A DNA stretch of 24,165 nucleotides, from NCBI GenBank assembly GCA_016650435.1, contig JAENVT010000314.1, positions 1 to 24,165 of the forward strand, given 5' to 3'. Below are positions 22,980 to 24,165 of the stretch, in pieces; position 1 is the stretch's first letter; every line of letters starts with the position of its first letter. The stretch comes from Ilumatobacteraceae bacterium. Lineage in GTDB: Bacteria; Actinomycetota; Acidimicrobiia; Acidimicrobiales; Ilumatobacteraceae. Made by a program: the position numbers and the translations under genes. The notes under the pieces were generated by a model. It saw only the letters and a program-made list of their open reading frames with translations. It was not told the DNA's origin and ran no database searches.

Positions 22980-23246
22980 ATGTCGAACACCTTGAAGAGC
23001 GTTGTGGAAAGCGGAAAAAACGTAGTCGAGTCCGGGGCCAGCACTCTGTCTGATCTCGTGGATGAAGCCAGGTCCCGCATCGAGGATCTGCCGCCGTTGG
23101 CGCGGCCGCGTCGTCGACGGGCCCGTCGCCGTTGGGGCTCGATTCTCGTGCTGGGGCTGCTTGCCTTCGCACTGATGGGCGTCGCCCAGCGCGGCAGGCA
23201 TCAAGCGGCAGATCCGGTCGATCAGACCAGCGTCCGGCGACGATAG
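22980..23246 (+). CDS. Small single-span membrane protein, probable stress-regulon member
   Basis: About 88 aa. A short amphipathic N-terminus contains a partial repeat (KSVVESGKNVVESGAS), followed by a long Arg-rich block (PRRRRARRRW at 43-52), a single membrane helix (SILVLGLLAFALMGV, about 54-68) and a short polar tail. The positive block before the helix predicts the N-terminus in the cytoplasm. Function unknown. It has a SigF-type promoter at 22885-22910 and lies between the degenerate RsbW gene and the convergent PP2C gene, so it is a candidate general-stress protein. ATG has only a weak AGCGAG upstream. Confidence 0.75.
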   Translation: MSNTLKSVVESGKNVVESGASTLSDLVDEARSRIEDLPPLARPRRRRARRRWGSILVLGLLAFALMGVAQRGRHQAADPVDQTSVRRR

Positions 23247-23254
23247 TCACCGCT

Positions 23255-24165
23255 TCAATTGTGTTTGATCACCAACAGGGCGATGTCGTCGTCCGCGTCG
23301 TACCCATTGGTCAAACGATCCAGCAGCGTTGAGCACATCGCCTTTGGCGAGAGGTGTCTAGTTTCCTCGACGGCGACAAGCAGTCGTTTCAGTCCATCGT
23401 CGATTGATTCGCCGCGGCGTTCGACAAGTCCGTCAGTGAACATCACGGCGATGTCACCTGTGGTGAACGCAAAGTCTGCCGTCAGGTTGTGTTCCTCGGG
23501 TACGCGGAAGCCGAGCAACGGGCGGCGCCCACCCTCCAGCAGCACGCAGTGACCTTCTGCCGGCGCCAGGACTACGGGCACATGGCCGGCGCTGACGTAT
23601 CGGGCGTACCCGTCTGGATCGAACAGCACATAGGCCAACGAGGCACCCATCGTGTCTGCACCTTGCATTGCAAACAGATCGACCGCCGCGATGGCGTGAT
23701 TCGGTTCAGCGTCGTTGGCGACTGCCGTTGCGATCGAGGCGCGTAGTTGTCCCATGGCCGCCGCCGCGGCAAGCCCGTGACCGACAGCGTCACCGACGAC
23801 GGCCGCCAGTCGCCCGCCACCTGCGTCGAGAACTTGGTACCAGTCACCGCCGATGGCCATCCCGGTCGCCGGACGATAGCCGGCCGCCACAGCGATCCAC
23901 TCGGGGGTGTGCGGCAGAGCTGGCATCAGGCGGTGTTGAAACGTCAGGGCGATGTCGCGGTCGCGCTCGTACAGCGATGCCCGCTCCAGCGCGCCGGCAC
24001 AGTGCGATCCGAGCGTCACCAGCATCGACAGCTCCTCGGGGCTGAAGTATCGGTATCGATTGAACGTGAGCACCAGAGAACCGACGGTGCGGTTCATGAT
24101 CCGCAACGGCACCCCAACGGCGGACCACGGTTTTTCGCGTGACCCGGTTTCGACAACGGCGACCG
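23255..24165 (-). CDS. GAF-PP2C (SpoIIE/RsbU-type) phosphatase, 5' end cut by the window edge
   Basis: The frame is open to the right edge, so the N-terminus lies outside. At least 285 residues are seen. The left part is the end of a GAF domain (PLRIMNRTVGSLVLTF ... FSPEELSMLVTLGSHCAGALERA). The PP2C domain follows with metal-binding MAIGGDWYQVL, VVGDAVGHG (Asp and Gly), MFTDGLVERRG and the final DDDIALLVI. This architecture dephosphorylates STAS proteins and so activates the sigma factor; the STAS gene at 19664 is the obvious substrate. It converges on the small membrane gene with 8 bp between stops. The ligand for the GAF domain is unknown. Confidence 0.93.
   Translation of the reverse strand, partial: VAVVETGSREKPWSAVGVPLRIMNRTVGSLVLTFNRYRYFSPEELSMLVTLGSHCAGALERASLYERDRDIALTFQHRLMPALPHTPEWIAVAAGYRPATGMAIGGDWYQVLDAGGGRLAAVVGDAVGHGLAAAAAMGQLRASIATAVANDAEPNHAIAAVDLFAMQGADTMGASLAYVLFDPDGYARYVSAGHVPVVLAPAEGHCVLLEGGRRPLLGFRVPEEHNLTADFAFTTGDIAVMFTDGLVERRGESIDDGLKRLLVAVEETRHLSPKAMCSTLLDRLTNGYDADDDIALLVIKHN

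Overview
The window is high-GC DNA from an actinobacterium. Secreted repeats of the 'DPTRLLDTR ... VVDLLGYF' type, a SigF-like partner-switching cluster, GAF-ANTAR and GAF-PP2C regulators and a likely leaderless promoter suggest the Acidimicrobiia (Ilumatobacter-like). That placement is inference; there is no rRNA or other marker to confirm it.

Left part (1-2634): the 3' portion of a GAF-ANTAR antiterminator gene runs off the left edge. A two-gene oxidative unit follows on the minus strand (double cupin, then a Rieske-type oxygenase), and then a plus-strand tRNA-Gly(TCC).

Insertion (2591-6222): the last 44 bp of the tRNA-Gly gene are repeated perfectly 3588 bp downstream, the footprint of integration into a tRNA gene. 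Between the copies are a truncated pRiA4b ORF-3-like gene, a short tandem repeat and one large gene (class III nucleotide cyclase fused to a STAND/NB-ARC ATPase and a helical repeat region). I see no integrase.

Candidate new system (7122-12312, minus strand): six closely packed genes read in order SLOG-like nucleotide-binding protein, 88-aa unknown, HExxH gluzincin protease, ComEC-type metallo-beta-lactamase-fold hydrolase, about 175-aa unknown, and TIR-domain protein. A TAGATT -10 element lies exactly 6 nt before the first ATG, as in leaderless actinobacterial promoters. TIR proteins make NAD-derived signals and SLOG domains bind such ligands in known defence systems, so this looks like a signalling or conflict operon with proteolytic and MBL components. 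A membrane FHA protein converges on its 3' end.

Housekeeping stretch (12442-19640, plus strand): a secreted three-repeat protein with a CAP domain, an S41-type peptidase, and a luciferase-like flavin oxidoreductase directly followed by malate synthase G.

General-stress module (19664-24165): STAS anti-anti-sigma factor, SigF/SigB-type sigma factor, an RsbW-like ATPase, a NarL-type response regulator, a degenerate RsbW-like protein, a small one-TM protein and a GAF-PP2C phosphatase cut by the right edge. Two sites match the SigF/SigB promoter pattern (GTTT or GGTT, 16 nt, GGGTA), one before the response regulator and one before the small membrane protein, which suggests autoregulation.
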